Below are positions 33,650 through 44,347 of a stretch of 64,000 nt of DNA, piece by piece. A program made the position numbers and the translations under genes. The DNA lies in contig FYEU01000308.1 of assembly GCA_900188575.1 (NCBI GenBank), positions 62,001 to 126,000 on the forward strand. Reading direction: 5' to 3'. The DNA comes from Geosmithia putterillii (Eukaryota; Ascomycota; Sordariomycetes; Hypocreales; Bionectriaceae). Position 1 is the stretch's first letter; every line of letters begins with the position of its first letter. The notes beneath the pieces were generated by a model that was given only the letters and a program-made list of their open reading frames with translations, was not told the DNA's origin and made no database searches.

Positions 33650-36001
33650 TTACCACCACGCCGCCCAGGCCTTTTCGAGTGCCGGGTTGCGCAGGACATC
33701 TTCGACCCAGCCGAGGTTTTCCCTGTCGTCGTCCAGGACCCGGGCATACTCGAGGAGCAGGCGCAGCGTGTAGATCTGCATGTCCTCCTTGCGCAGAACC
33801 TTTTCGGCCCACTCCTTGCCGTCGGTAGCAATCTGCTCGGCGACGTGGTCGTGACCTCCCCTGCCGTTGAAGCCGAGGAAGTAATCCATAATGCCGTACC
33901 ATTCCGAGTAGCGGTTGTCCATCGGGACGAAGTGCTTCCATGCAACGAGGCGGCTATCGTGCCACTCGCGGAAGAGTGTCGACTTGATGGGTAGTGAAGA
34001 GGAGCGGAGGAATCCGAGATAGCGACCGGAGAAGCTGTTGCCGTCTAGGTCGGGCAGGTACTTGCTCCGGAACTGCATGGCCATGTGCATGCCGTAGTAG
34101 ATGTCAAAGTGAGGGCTCGTGTAGGAGCACGTGCCCCCTTCCTCGGGTGGCTCGCAGTTGAGGTCAATGAAGCCAACATCAGACCACAGGTTCACCCACT
34201 CACTCAGCTGGTCAGCCTCAAGGGCGCTGATGTTGTACCTGTTGCTGTCGGGCATGGCAAAATTCTCGGGTTCGCGCGCGTCTGTCTCGGAGAGCATGAT
34301 CTCGGTGGCGTTGTTCATCGAGACGAAGCGGTGGCGCTGGAAACCGCGCCAGTTGGATTCGCGGTTCTTACCTCCGGTGGCCACGCCACGCCAGATGACC
34401 TTGTCAAACTTTCTGTTCCAGGGGACCCCGTGGGAGTTGCCGCCGGTGAAGCGTTCCTCTTCGTCCCAGTACATGGGGGCGGGCAGGAGGATCTCGTTGT
34501 TGACGTGAAGCTTGGAGCCGCCAAACAAGGGGAATAAAACCTTGGTCGTCGACGTTGACAGGGGCTCGATGAGGACGCCCTCGAGGCCCTGTAGATCGGG
34601 CTGATGACAGACCTCGGTGGAGAGGGTATAGTTGGAGACGAAGCCCTCATACATGTGAGGCTGGGCGTTGGCCGTGGAAATGTGTGGTGGGCGAGCAAAT
34701 GAGCGCTGTAGGGGCGTGGTCCGTGCCAGGCTGTCGGGAGGGCATCCGCGGCGGACAAGCGACCAGAAGGGCTCTGGAGGGGAAAATGTTAGTCTGGAAC
34801 AAGATACGTGCTTAGGCGGAAAAGATATGGCAAGATTGCCAAACTTACGGGTGCTTTCAAAGGCCTTCTTCCTCGTCTCGATATCGAGGTCGCCGTATCC
34901 AGGATCCGGAAGCTGCTGGAACTGAGTACGGACCTTTTTCGCCTTGGGGAGGTGAACCGTCTTCTTGGCCTTGGCCATGTACTGCTCCATCTCCTCCCAG
35001 GGGACGATGATGCGGGGCTCATCCATGGGATTTAGGGCAATGTCCATGTCAGGAAGGAGGTGCTGAATGCTCGAGATGAGGTCGTGCCAGATGACGGTCC
35101 AGAACCAGTCACTGCTAGTAATAGCCTTTCCTTCGCGGATGTGGATGGTCATCTCAAAGTCCCACGACTCCTTGCGCAGGACGGCGGGCGGCATCCCCCA
35201 GAAGGGCTGCAGGTCATGGTAGATTTGGTCGAAGAAGTCCTCTATAATGAGGCTGTTGCGGGACTGGGCATAGTGAAACCAAGCGTCGAAGCCGGGAGGC
35301 GGGTGGCGGCCACGGCGCTTGCGGTAAGCCTGGGCAGCATCCTCGAGAGTAGTCGTTTGCTTCGATGTCAACTCGGCAAAGGTGTTCTGGGCATCGTATA
35401 CGAGGCGGTCGATGGGGTGGGGATCTTGGGGGCCCGGAGGTGGTGTTTTGGAGTCATCAGAGGTAGATGACGATTTCGAGTCCTGGAACGACAGTGGAGG
35501 TGTCTGTGGCTTGTCGACGGGCTTCTCTGCAGGCTTTGATTTGGGAGGCAGGTCATTCAGCCACTCGTCAACATCGTGGCTAGGTGCGGGCGCAGGAGGC
35601 TCCTTGACGCTGGGTGAGTCGATGGTGGGGTCGGTGCTGGGCGGTTGGACCACGGGAGCGTCGACCGCGGGAGGGTCTATAATTGAAGGGTCGACAAAGG
35701 GAGAGTCGTCAAAGGGCGAGTCGATAATGGGAGCATCAACGACGGGAGCGTCAACGATGGGAGCGTCGTCAATGGCAGGTTTAATGTCGACGACGGTTTC
35801 TCCTTGGGGGTCTCCAAGCCCCGAATCGGTCGACGGTGGCTGTGGGGGTATGGGCGCGGACTGGAGTTGGTCGACCGGGACATGGCGTTGTGCTGGCGAG
35901 AAAGGGCCGTGGAGGTAGAGGAGGGCAAGGATGATGGCGACGACAATGAGGTAGCGGGCAGGCCGTCGCGGGGGGAAGACGGGCGTGAAGATCTTGGTCA
36001 T
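33650..36001 (-). CDS. GT90/CAP10-family glycosyltransferase, type II membrane protein, 2 exons, 758 aa
   Basis: Golgi glycosyltransferase related to Cryptococcus Cap10 and beta-1,2-xylosyltransferase; donor and acceptor cannot be assigned. Exon 1 is 36001-34849, exon 2 is 34773-33650 (759 codons with stop); the intron has GTAAGT and a CTCCAG acceptor. A short basic cytosolic tail (FPPRRPAR) precedes one membrane anchor at about residues 17-31 (YLIVVAIILALLYL). A long Pro/Asp/Ser-rich stem with repeats follows to about residue 180. The catalytic region has the CAP10 hallmarks KVIWRGVATGG, the cluster FDIYYGMHMAMQFRSKYLP, then NSFSGRYLGFLRSSSLPIKS and FREWHDSRLVAWKHFVP. The open frame extends upstream of 36001 but has no ATG there. 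Confidence 0.9.
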   Translation of the reverse strand: MTKIFTPVFPPRRPARYLIVVAIILALLYLHGPFSPAQRHVPVDQLQSAPIPPQPPSTDSGLGDPQGETVVDIKPAIDDAPIVDAPVVDAPIIDSPFDDSPFVDPSIIDPPAVDAPVVQPPSTDPTIDSPSVKEPPAPAPSHDVDEWLNDLPPKSKPAEKPVDKPQTPPLSFQDSKSSSTSDDSKTPPPGPQDPHPIDRLVYDAQNTFAELTSKQTTTLEDAAQAYRKRRGRHPPPGFDAWFHYAQSRNSLIIEDFFDQIYHDLQPFWGMPPAVLRKESWDFEMTIHIREGKAITSSDWFWTVIWHDLISSIQHLLPDMDIALNPMDEPRIIVPWEEMEQYMAKAKKTVHLPKAKKVRTQFQQLPDPGYGDLDIETRKKAFESTRKFGNLAISFPPKHVSCSRLTFSPPEPFWSLVRRGCPPDSLARTTPLQRSFARPPHISTANAQPHMYEGFVSNYTLSTEVCHQPDLQGLEGVLIEPLSTSTTKVLFPLFGGSKLHVNNEILLPAPMYWDEEERFTGGNSHGVPWNRKFDKVIWRGVATGGKNRESNWRGFQRHRFVSMNNATEIMLSETDAREPENFAMPDSNRYNISALEADQLSEWVNLWSDVGFIDLNCEPPEEGGTCSYTSPHFDIYYGMHMAMQFRSKYLPDLDGNSFSGRYLGFLRSSSLPIKSTLFREWHDSRLVAWKHFVPMDNRYSEWYGIMDYFLGFNGRGGHDHVAEQIATDGKEWAEKVLRKEDMQIYTLRLLLEYARVLDDDRENLGWVEDVLRNPALEKAWAAWW
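35605..35775 (-). repeat. Degenerate short peptide repeats in the GT90 stem
   Basis: The stem reads as many variants of a 4-6 residue unit such as DAPIV, DAPVV, DSPFD, DPSII and DPPAV. At the DNA level this appears as repeated gggagcgtc/ggagagtcg-like units. It is probably extended, possibly O-glycosylated, and prone to length change. Confidence 0.8.
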
Positions 36002-36510
36002 GGCGGCAGGAGGTGCAGGCGCACAATGGCGCGCCTGCGTAACCAAAGAATGGAGGGGGGGCAAGGTGAGGCGACTGCAGCCCTTGGTGGGTCGTGTTTT
36101 TTAGAATCCCCAGATGATGGATATCTCTAATAGAATTAGAGTCTGGATGTCGTAATAGTCGGTAGCCGTAAGGAAGACGCCAAGACGCGACGATACGGGG
36201 TAGGGCAGGGGAGGTGTAATTGTAATTCCCGTGTTGCGCGCGGCGACGACGTTGGCCGGCAGGTGCAGTAGCGACGATAAAGATTAAAGAGAGTCGAGTC
36301 TTGGCCAAGCCAGGGGTTGTTGGTTCCTGACAAGGTGCTGGCGAAACGCGGAAAGTATGCTTTAAACTCAGCTAGCCCAATGAGGCCAACGCACCGGACA
36401 ATGCCAAGAAAATGAAGGGAGATATATGGGAGGACGAAGGAGGGGCGAAAAGGCAGCCAAGACGGCAAGAAGGGAGGGGAGAAGAAAAGAACGGAAACAA
36501 GAATAGGGTG

Positions 36511-36527
36511 AGAAGAAGAAGAAGAAG
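36511..36527. repeat. AGA/GAA trinucleotide microsatellite
   Basis: Uninterrupted agaagaagaagaagaag in noncoding DNA. Confidence 0.85.
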
Positions 36528-38388
36528 CGTAAGAAATAATCGAGGACGCACTCGGTAGAGGAAGGGGAAAGGAGTGAAACGAGTTGGCCAAGTTGGATGA
36601 AAAGGGTATGAGGATAAGAGACGCTTGATTCAGGAAAGAGGCAAAGTGACGAAATGAGAAGGAATGACGGGGCTGGCCTTGCTGCAGGATTGGACGCGAG
36701 GCAGCGCGGGTTGCACGCCTATCAAAAGGGGAGAAGGCTACGTACTCCGTACTGCTAGTAATTAGGAATAGCAGAAATCCACTATTATTACTAGCCATGA
36801 CGTGCTAAAGCTTAGCAGGAGCGTATCTGGCAACCTGGAGGCAGCCTGCGGCATCCATTTTTGGTGGATTGGCGTATGAGGATTGAGAAAACGACGCGGG
36901 AGGAAAAAAAAAATGGGCGGCGTGCAACGAGTAAGAACGATTAAGCTATGATAGGCACTAGGGAGACCAGGAGAATAAGTCGGAGGTGCAATTACTCGTG
37001 ACGAATCTCTCTTACTCGTAACGATGTGTGCATCCAAAAGTCGGGCCATCGCTGGCGTAGCATACCATTTCTTGAATCTTGAAACTCGATGCTACTCGTG
37101 CCTCCGCAGTATCTGCGACAAGGCACCACGCAACCATGGTCCACCACGACGAGCCGTGGTGGCACCTGCACGTTTCGCGACCGGCCGGAGGAAGGGATCG
37201 CTCTTGCCCGGTCATCTTTTCTGACGGCTCTTGCCCACGGCTTTTAATACTTGATGGCTCCTGCCCGACGGTCCTTGCCGACTACTACATACGTCGCACA
37301 TATTTACCTTCGTTGTGATGGCGGAGTAGTTGTTAATCCTGACATCTGCAGCATTACTAATAATTTAACCTTGGGTGGATTGTGGAGATGGAGAAGAGCA
37401 GGAAAAAAAAAGAAGGCGGAAGCCAGAGAGGGAAGCCACACTCGACGCATCAGCCATGACAGGTGATTACGTGTTGAGAGCACGTGTACGGAGTACTGCG
37501 TGTATCAGGGGGACGAGACTTTATTGCTACGAGGGAAGATGCACGCATATTAAGTATTACATACTCGTACTCGTACAGCGATTACTTATATAGATAGCCC
37601 GTGGCCTTGCCACGTCCGCAGCACGATTGCAAAGTAGGCGGCGCCATTAGCTGCGGTGCGCCATCGATATCGAAGCCCGCCAAGTATTCGTACGTAAGTG
37701 GCACAAAGCATTACGTTTGCCTTTTCCAGAACAAACAGCGAAGAAACCAATCATCCGTCATTGGGCCTTTTGGGAGGGCCGGGCCTGTGGATGTGGATGC
37801 ACGCAGAGGAAACCACAACGTAACGCAAGGGCAGGCGCATCAACGAGAGCCAGCAGTAGTAGCAAGCAGTAGTAGCAAGCAGCCAGCAGTCTGTCGTGCT
37901 TCTGCATCACACTACACGGCGCCCGGCGTTGACATCTGCAAAGATCACGGGCCATGTCTTGGCCCCCCATCAAGTGCCGAGTCCCGTCACGGACTCGTCC
38001 GGTAGTCTTTATCAATCAGTGTCTGGACCTGTCAACAAGGAAAGTTAGTGTCATTGTCACTTGGCAATGGGGTATTAAACTGGTGGTTGCTTCTTTTTTT
38101 CCCTCTTCTCCTGGAAAACTCGCACATGAATATGGTAGGGTGGTACTATGGCGCATTCCCACCAAACATCCCACACCGAGCATCACACCCATCACGTACT
38201 CCGTACATCACACAGCCCGCCCTCGCACGCATGATGGCCATGATCTCGGGCGGAATCCGTCATGTGGTTCGCGCCCTACAGATAAAACCCCTCTTCGCAG
38301 AGATAACCCCCTCCCGCAAGCACCCGCAAGCGCATCACGCGCTGCATTGTCGCTCAAGTTGCCCAGCAAGAGTCAGACTGCGACTATC

Positions 38389-38652
38389 CCCCTAAGTGAA
38401 GGTGCGCCGGTGATGCCTCTGCACGCTATACCCCTAAGTGAAGGTGCGCCGTACCAAGCGGTGGAAAACAGGTCCTCGCGTCCCGTACTCGGTACACCCG
38501 GGTCAGCCACGGCCCACGGGCTCTCCCAGGGCCCCCTCCAATCGCCCCTGCGGCAGCGGCCGTGCACCGAGCATCCGGGCCACGACGGTTGGACGGTTAC
38601 GCTACCCTCATGCTTTACGCTTTACGCTATACCCCTAAGTGAAGGTGCGCCG
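38389..38652 (+). repeat. Three dispersed direct copies of a 21-bp unit
   Basis: Perfect copies at 38389-38409, 38431-38451 and 38632-38652. Each starts CCCCTAAGTG, ends GGTGCGCCG and is preceded by CTAT or CTATA. Spacing differs (42 and 201 bp between starts), so this is not a simple tandem array. All copies point the same way. No terminal inverted repeats are seen around it. Confidence 0.9.
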
Positions 38653-39385
38653 TAATGGAAATGGACAACAGAAGCCCGGGCCCTCGTTTTTTCTTCGTCT
38701 GTACCAGTACAAGCGAATGTGCGCTGTACGAAAGTCAAGGCCCGTGCTCCCCCCGGATGGAAGGGCGCGCCCCATTGGAAATCCCGACCCCTCCTCGCCG
38801 CCATTATTACAGCACGATAGCCCTCCAGCTTACAGCTTCCAGGGGACTCGGTGCCCCGCGATGACCACCGTACAGGGCTCCCGTCGCGTCCACTGGGCTG
38901 TTCCCAGCTCTGGGTAAGTGGGGGAATAGGTCGAATTGAGGCCAGCTCCATACCGGCTACTACTTCGTAATGTTCCATGTACGGCCCAAGAACATTCTAC
39001 GCCGGCAGCCCTTGGTGTCTTTCCCAGTGCTTGGCACCCATTGTATTGTCCCAACGCCGCCGTCGCCGCCCGGCTCTTGCCTCCAAGTACGAGTACTCAC
39101 TCGCACTTGCCCTCCCGCCGCGTGCGTTCTGGTCCGGATCCGTTCATGACCCAAGCTTTCTTGCCCGCTCCCTCTTTCTCTCTCGCTCTTGCCATGTCTG
39201 TTTAAAAAATAGAGCTCCCGCCCCTCCCTCCCCAATTCTCCTCTTCCCTTTGTCTTCTCTATTCAACCTTGTCCCACCTCTTTCTTCCTTCCGCCATTCT
39301 CTCTTGCCTCTTCTGTCGTCGCCGATCTGCTAGCGCCGCATCCTGCACGTGCAAAACATCCCAGGACCCCGAATCCCTGCCCGCC

Positions 39386-40554
39386 ATGACGACCAGCCCT
39401 ATCCACAACCGCTTCCTCGCGAACCAGGAGGACCTAGGTGTCGTTGCCGTTGGTTTCTCCGGAGGTCAGGTATGTCATCGATGCATGCATGCACATGCAC
39501 CAGCCTACACTATTTTTTTCCTCTTGGCTTCTGCCCAACCTTTGTCGCTAACCATGTCTTTTCTTATCTACAGGGCAAGCTTGGTGTCGACGAGGGCCCC
39601 GAGTTCCTCATCAAGGCCGGCCTTTTGACCCAGCTGAGCAGCGAGCTCGGCTACAAGCTCCATGGCGATGACCAGGTCCACACGTACCCGGAGCTGGTGG
39701 CCAAGTCTCCCGAGGACGACCCGCGGTACCGCAACATGAAGAACCCGCGGTCCGTGTCTGCCGTGACCCGGCGCATCGCTCAGCAGACGTACGAGCACTC
39801 GAAGCAGGGTCGCATGACTCTGACGCTCGGCGGCGACCACAGCATCGCCATCGGCACCGTCACCGGTATTGCACAGGCCACCCGCGAGCGTCTGGGCCGC
39901 GAGACGGCCCTCATCTGGGTTGACGCCCACGCCGACATCAACACTCCCGAGGCCAGCGAGTCGGGCAACGTCCACGGCATGCCTGTCGCCTTTGCCACGG
40001 GTCTTGCCAAGGACAGCAACGAGGAGTACTTTGGTTGGATCAAGGAGAACATGCTCCTCAACCACCGCAAGCTCGTCTACATTGGCCTGCGTGACGTCGA
40101 CGTTGCCGAGAAGAAGATTCTCCGCGACAACGGCATCAAGGCCTTTTCCATGTTTGACGTTGACCGGTAAGTCAGAGAGTCCATGGTACGGAAACTATAC
40201 GCAACAAGTACGAGACTAACCCCCATCCCCCTCCCCATCAGTTACGGCATCGGTCGCGTTGTTGAGATGGCCCTCGCCCACATTGGCGACGACACCCCCA
40301 TCCACCTATCCTTTGACGTCGACGCCCTCGACCCCCAGTGGGCTCCCAGCACCGGCACCCCCGTCCGCGGTGGACTGACCCTGCGCGAGGGTGACTTCAT
40401 CTGCGAGAGCGTCCACCAGACGGGTAACCTCATCGCGATGGACCTGGTCGAGGTCAACCCTAGGCTGGCCACCAACCTGGACACGGCGGTGCAGGAGACG
40501 GTCCGCGCCGGGTGCTCCCTGGTGCGGTGTGCCCTGGGAGAGACTCTGCTGTAA
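39386..40554 (+). CDS. Arginase, 3 exons, 329 aa
   Basis: Hydrolyses L-arginine to ornithine and urea in the cytosol, with a binuclear manganese centre. Exons: 39386-39469, 39574-40166 and 40242-40554; 330 codons with stop. All family motifs are present: GGDHSIAIG (His117), WVDAHADIN (Asp145, His147, Asp149) and SFDVDALDP (Asp251, Asp253). The substrate-side block GNVHGMPVAF is also intact. The N-terminus is short with no signal or transit peptide (MTTSPIHNRFL), unlike the signal-bearing ureohydrolase at 9209-10758. Intron 1 carries a tgcatgcatgcacatgcacc run and intron 2 a GACTAAC branch site. Length is normal. The long CT-rich leader upstream is typical of highly expressed fungal genes. Confidence 0.96.
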
Positions 40555-41662
40555 ATGAAGAGAGGGGAGAGCAATAATAATAATGGCATGATACTGAAAC
40601 AATGCGAATGACAAGCAAATGATATATCGGAAACCGGTGTTGGGAGTCGGGCTGCATCCAAGTTGATTCTTTGTAAAGTGGGATTTCATAGCATCGAGTG
40701 CTATCGCTCGTGCTCGTACTCGTATATCAAGTAAAAGGTATGCAGTGGAAGCTGTATATCAGTACAAGCAGTATGGCAGAGTGCGAGGTAGTAATGATAG
40801 CATTTTCCGCCATTGATGTTTTCGTCGGTGTAATCGATGCCCAAGTTATGCATTGTCTCGGCTGCATCTCACCGATGGCCGCACGCGGGTTTCCCCGCTG
40901 CAACCGCGGCGATTAAAATGAACATGCACATACTTGAGAGAGAGGACCAGGGAATAGAGGAGTCATTAAACGAAACCGAGAGAAGAACAAAAGAGGAACC
41001 CATACTCGGTCAGTATTATTGATTACTATTGCAGGTTCAGCAAGTTATGTGTGCTCTACCACAACTAATAGACCAAAGCTCCAACGTAACCTGTGTTTGA
41101 CGCTGCCCAGGGGTCCGTTGTTAGACGCCAGAGGCGCCAGGTTCTAGCCCCCGAACAGGTAATACAGGATGCCAAGAAATTACATGTATACGAGTACCCC
41201 AAGGTACCAGCGTCTCAGCTCTATACAACGTACATTGATGTCCATTTCGACTTTGGGAGCAGTGTATTTTTATTAAACTTGCTAGGCGTCTGATTTTTGG
41301 GAGATCACCAACGTATCTGCTGTGATCCAAATGCACGACTGTGCATGTTAGTGCCTTAGGCAACAATGTTTGATACGATATATATGGAAGGCACGATGTC
41401 CTTCCTCACTTTCCTACCTGGAAAATACATCAACGATCATCACGAACAAGAACACCGGCATAGAAGTCCTGACAAAGGGGCGCTTGTGCCACGATCTATC
41501 ATGTTGATACCGACAGTATCAAATCGCAGCTATGGCTGACGGGCAGGTGGCGGCAAATGCTATGAGTAAGTTCATCACCTGGCGTCTTGTCGTATTCTTT
41601 ACTAAACTCTCAGTTTTCGGTCACGATGACATTTCCTCCTTCACCTCTGCATCATCATCAAA
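40555..41662. other. Intergenic region between arginase and PD-(D/E)XK-like gene
   Basis: 1.1 kb. No independent gene is seen. The last 130 bp hold a possible leader intron at 41566-41613 (GTAAGT donor, TACTAAAC-like branch, CTCTCAG acceptor) and an upstream ATG at 41532. Confidence 0.5.
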
Positions 41663-41702
41663 ATGGATGATTCCGACGATTCACGTATCCCCTACGTGAA
41701 CG
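41532..41702 (+). promoter_or_regulatory. Possible spliced upstream ORF overlapping the next start codon
   Basis: ATG at 41532 (MADGQVAANAM) reads through 41565, and after the putative intron 41566-41613 continues IFGHDDISSF past the main ATG at 41663 in another frame, ending shortly before 41703. It could dampen translation of the downstream protein. It may equally be chance in the leader. Confidence 0.35.
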
Positions 41703-42504
41703 TGAATTCCGTTTCCAACCTGTTAAGAAACTACGACGATCGGAGGAACTTTTATATCTTCACAGGTGTGTGCATTCTAAACCATCATTCAATCGTTTGC
41801 GGGCTACCGATTGCTAACATTGTCGGCCCAAAGATGTGACGCCAAGCGACTTCGCACTTGTTGACGCCTGGAGGGGCGAGTCGTTCAAAATCAGATTGAC
41901 CTATTACCCGGAGAATGGCCTTCTGTTTGTGACAATTCCGACTCGGCCACACGAGGCATCGCACCTCGAGCTTTTCAGAGAGATTGATAGTTGCCTTGAT
42001 CCCATGAACTTGCGGAGAAGCTGGAGCAGCTTCGGAGGCACGACGTTTCGAGGACCTGGCGGCGTGATCAAAGAGGGCGATACCGCTGGAGGTCCATTAG
42101 TACCTGGCCAGATCAACCAACGCCAATGGCCGACTTTGGTCATCGAGTCCGGCTTCTCCGAGTCCCTCGACCGTCTTCGAACGGACATGGAAGTTTGGTT
42201 TAACATCTCGGAGCATGCGGTCAAAATGGTTTTGATCGTCAAGATGTACGAAAGTCGTCGGCGTATTCTCATCGAAAAGTATACCGAACAGCCAGCGACG
42301 CTTGTACCGGGTCTCCAGCAGTCTATAACGATCGACCAAGTCTCTGTAAACCCCTCGATGTTTCAAGTTGCAGGTGGTCCGCTTCTACTGGAATTCCATC
42401 TTCTATTCTTACGACAGCCCAAGACTGCAACTGGAGAGGGCGATGTCATCATTACAGACGACAGGCTGAGAGCCATCGCCCAACGTGTCTGGGTGAACCG
42501 TTAG
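41663..42504 (+). CDS. Hypothetical protein with PD-(D/E)XK nuclease-like pattern, 2 exons, 257 aa
   Basis: Exon 1 is 41663-41765, exon 2 is 41834-42504; the junction yields YIFTDVTPSDFALVD and 258 codons with stop. No exact family name comes to mind. The middle shows KEGDTAGGP, then WPTLVIESGFSESLDRL, then hydrophobic VKMVLIVKMYESRRR. This Asp, then Glu on a hydrophobic strand, then helix order resembles Uma2-like and other PD-(D/E)XK restriction-fold proteins that have multiplied in fungi. There is no signal peptide or membrane segment. If the fold is right, Asp and Glu would bind metal, but the usual Lys after the Glu is not obvious, so activity is doubtful. The true start could lie further upstream only with different splicing. 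Confidence 0.7.
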
Positions 42505-44013
42505 GGATAGTCGGTGCTTGTGATTGATGGTGTAGAGTTGATCGTTGGCCCTCTGCCTTCCGGGGGCTAGGCAGATGGCTTATATACAGGCACATTCTCC
42601 CCACTTCCATGCCTTTGCACCAATAGGTCCTGACAGCACAACGTTGAGAAAGACATCACAACGAATAGTGCTAGAATACAGAGGATGGGTATAAGAAGGG
42701 AGGAGCTCAGGTATGAATACAATCACCGTTGCGGTCCTACATTAAGGTCTCAGCGACTTGACTACGGCCTCTGCCTTATCGTGACTCCCTTCACTTCTCG
42801 TGCACTTCTTCATGAACATCAAAGACCCAGATAGTTCTCTGTATTAATAGAATATGGATATAATTGCATGCACGTAGGCTCGCAGGCTCGTAAGCAACCC
42901 ATATGATACTCGCAGTCGAAGACAAGGAACCGGCCCCCACCCCCGGACATGCTGTGTTCGAGCAACATGATTAGGCATGGATTGATACAGGACTCCCAGA
43001 TTCTTTTTGTAACAATCTCGATGCCAAGCGAGTCGTTTGACGATGCAGTATTATTAGTAGGCTAGTGACGTAAGACTCAGGAGGTTTATCGTGAGAACAA
43101 CTATAGACACATTCACAGAACAGAAAGTACGTAGTAGTAGAGAGTAGAAGTTGTACGTCTGCTGTGTGTGTGTGGTTTCCCAGCTTAATTGGCGCACGTG
43201 ATCCAAACTCGGAGGGAAGCCCGTGGCAGCGTCACACATTCTAATTCTAAAAGTTGATCAGTTGGAGTAGAGAGGGGCAGGTGCATAGTGGGGCAATGGG
43301 GGCAGGAGCTCTCCACTGACAACCCGATAGAAGTGGGACCCAACGCCGTGCCGCACCTGCCCTGTCAAGGCCCAACCTCCTCTAAATAATCGGCGCCAAC
43401 GCGGGCGGTGAGGGTCAATGCGTGTGTCTGTCCAACCGGCGACTGCCAATATTTGCAGCGTTGGTAATAATACTCGTACTCGGTACGGAGTATTACAGCG
43501 CAATACTCTGTAGGTACGGAGTACTCGTAGTAATATCAGGTGGCTGGGGGCACAACTGGCAAGGCACAAACACAATGCCCGCTGTCATTGCTTGATCTAG
43601 TCCCTCCATGACAGTTCATCTACGTTCCAGTCTCTTGCATGACTTGTCGCATCAGCCGACAGTAGACGGAGAGAGAAAGAAAAAGAAACGACAACAAAGA
43701 AATAAACGGTGGCCTACGATTGAAGGACTACGGAGTACTCGTACGAGTAGTAGTCACACGTCGCACCAGCAGCAAACCGCCTGTCTCTTACCAAGTCGAC
43801 AACGCTCGTCCCCACCGCCCAACGCCGCCCAACGGAGGAGCAAGCTTGAACCTTGGCGACGTGGGAAAGCAAACAAACAGGGGGACAGCATATCCAGACG
43901 ACGTGTATCATTTGTTTGGCCTCGTCGACGTGGATCTCCCGGGGGTGACTGCATATTGCAGCGAGACATAGCAGCAAGAGTCACAACTCAACAGCGGGAT
44001 ACTGCACCAGCTG

Positions 44014-44043
44014 TCCACCTACGCCCACCTACGTCCACCTACG
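44014..44043. repeat. 10-bp unit TCCACCTACG repeated three times
   Basis: Copies at 44014-44023, 44024-44033 (first base C instead of T) and 44034-44043, then a partial acg. Noncoding, upstream of the tetraspan gene. Confidence 0.85.
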
Positions 44044-44177
44044 ACGTGGCATCCCGTCGCCAATTGGGCGCCGTCTCGCCGGGTACCTGACAGACATCTT
44101 GACCGCCTGCCGATATCGACGAGGAACCATATCCCCCCCCCGTCAACCTGCACGGGCTTACTCTCCGCTGCTCTCTG

Positions 44178-44184
44178 TATATAA
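44178..44184 (+). promoter_or_regulatory. TATA box (TATATAA) upstream of the tetraspan gene
   Basis: Lies 164 bp before the ATG at 44348, followed by a pyrimidine-rich tract (ttttcttctcttctctcctcg), the usual start-site context in fungi. Confidence 0.55.
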
Positions 44185-44347
44185 CCCCGCCTCGCCGGAG
44201 CCCTCACTTTGGCTCTTTTCTTCTCTTCTCTCCTCGTCCGACCCGACCCGGGCGCCTAGAAGGCCCCCAATTTGCAACGATAGCGACAAGGCTCATCCAC
44301 AAGCCGCATAACGACGATACGACCCCTCTCGAGGAGGACAGGACACA

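Larger units (their letters stand above)
36002..39385. other. 3.4 kb intergenic region without a supportable gene
   Basis: Contains the GT90 promoter side and the arginase promoter. A 220-codon minus-strand frame at 36136-36798 is pyrimidine-biased leader sequence, not a convincing protein. Three perfect 9-mers of the dispersed family occur (36743, 37487, 38197), as do a 3-copy 21-bp repeat at 38389-38652, an AGA tract at 36511 and an agtagtagcaag duplication near 37853. Arginase is preceded by a strongly CT-rich leader from about 39160 to 39350. Confidence 0.55.
42505..44347. other. 1.8 kb intergenic region rich in dispersed 9-mers
   Basis: No gene supported. It has TACGGAGTA at 43484, 43515 and 43729, the last two each followed by CTCG; neighbouring TACTCGTA words near 43471 and 43738; and a 10-bp triplicate at 44014-44043. 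A TATA box for the next gene is at 44178. Confidence 0.55.

Noticed and set aside
36136..36798. 220-codon minus-strand frame upstream of the GT90 gene
   Set aside because: Ser/Pro/Phe-rich translation of a CT-rich leader; no domain and low complexity.
38389..38652. CRISPR-like array
   Set aside because: Only three repeats at very unequal spacing, in a eukaryotic genome; not a CRISPR.
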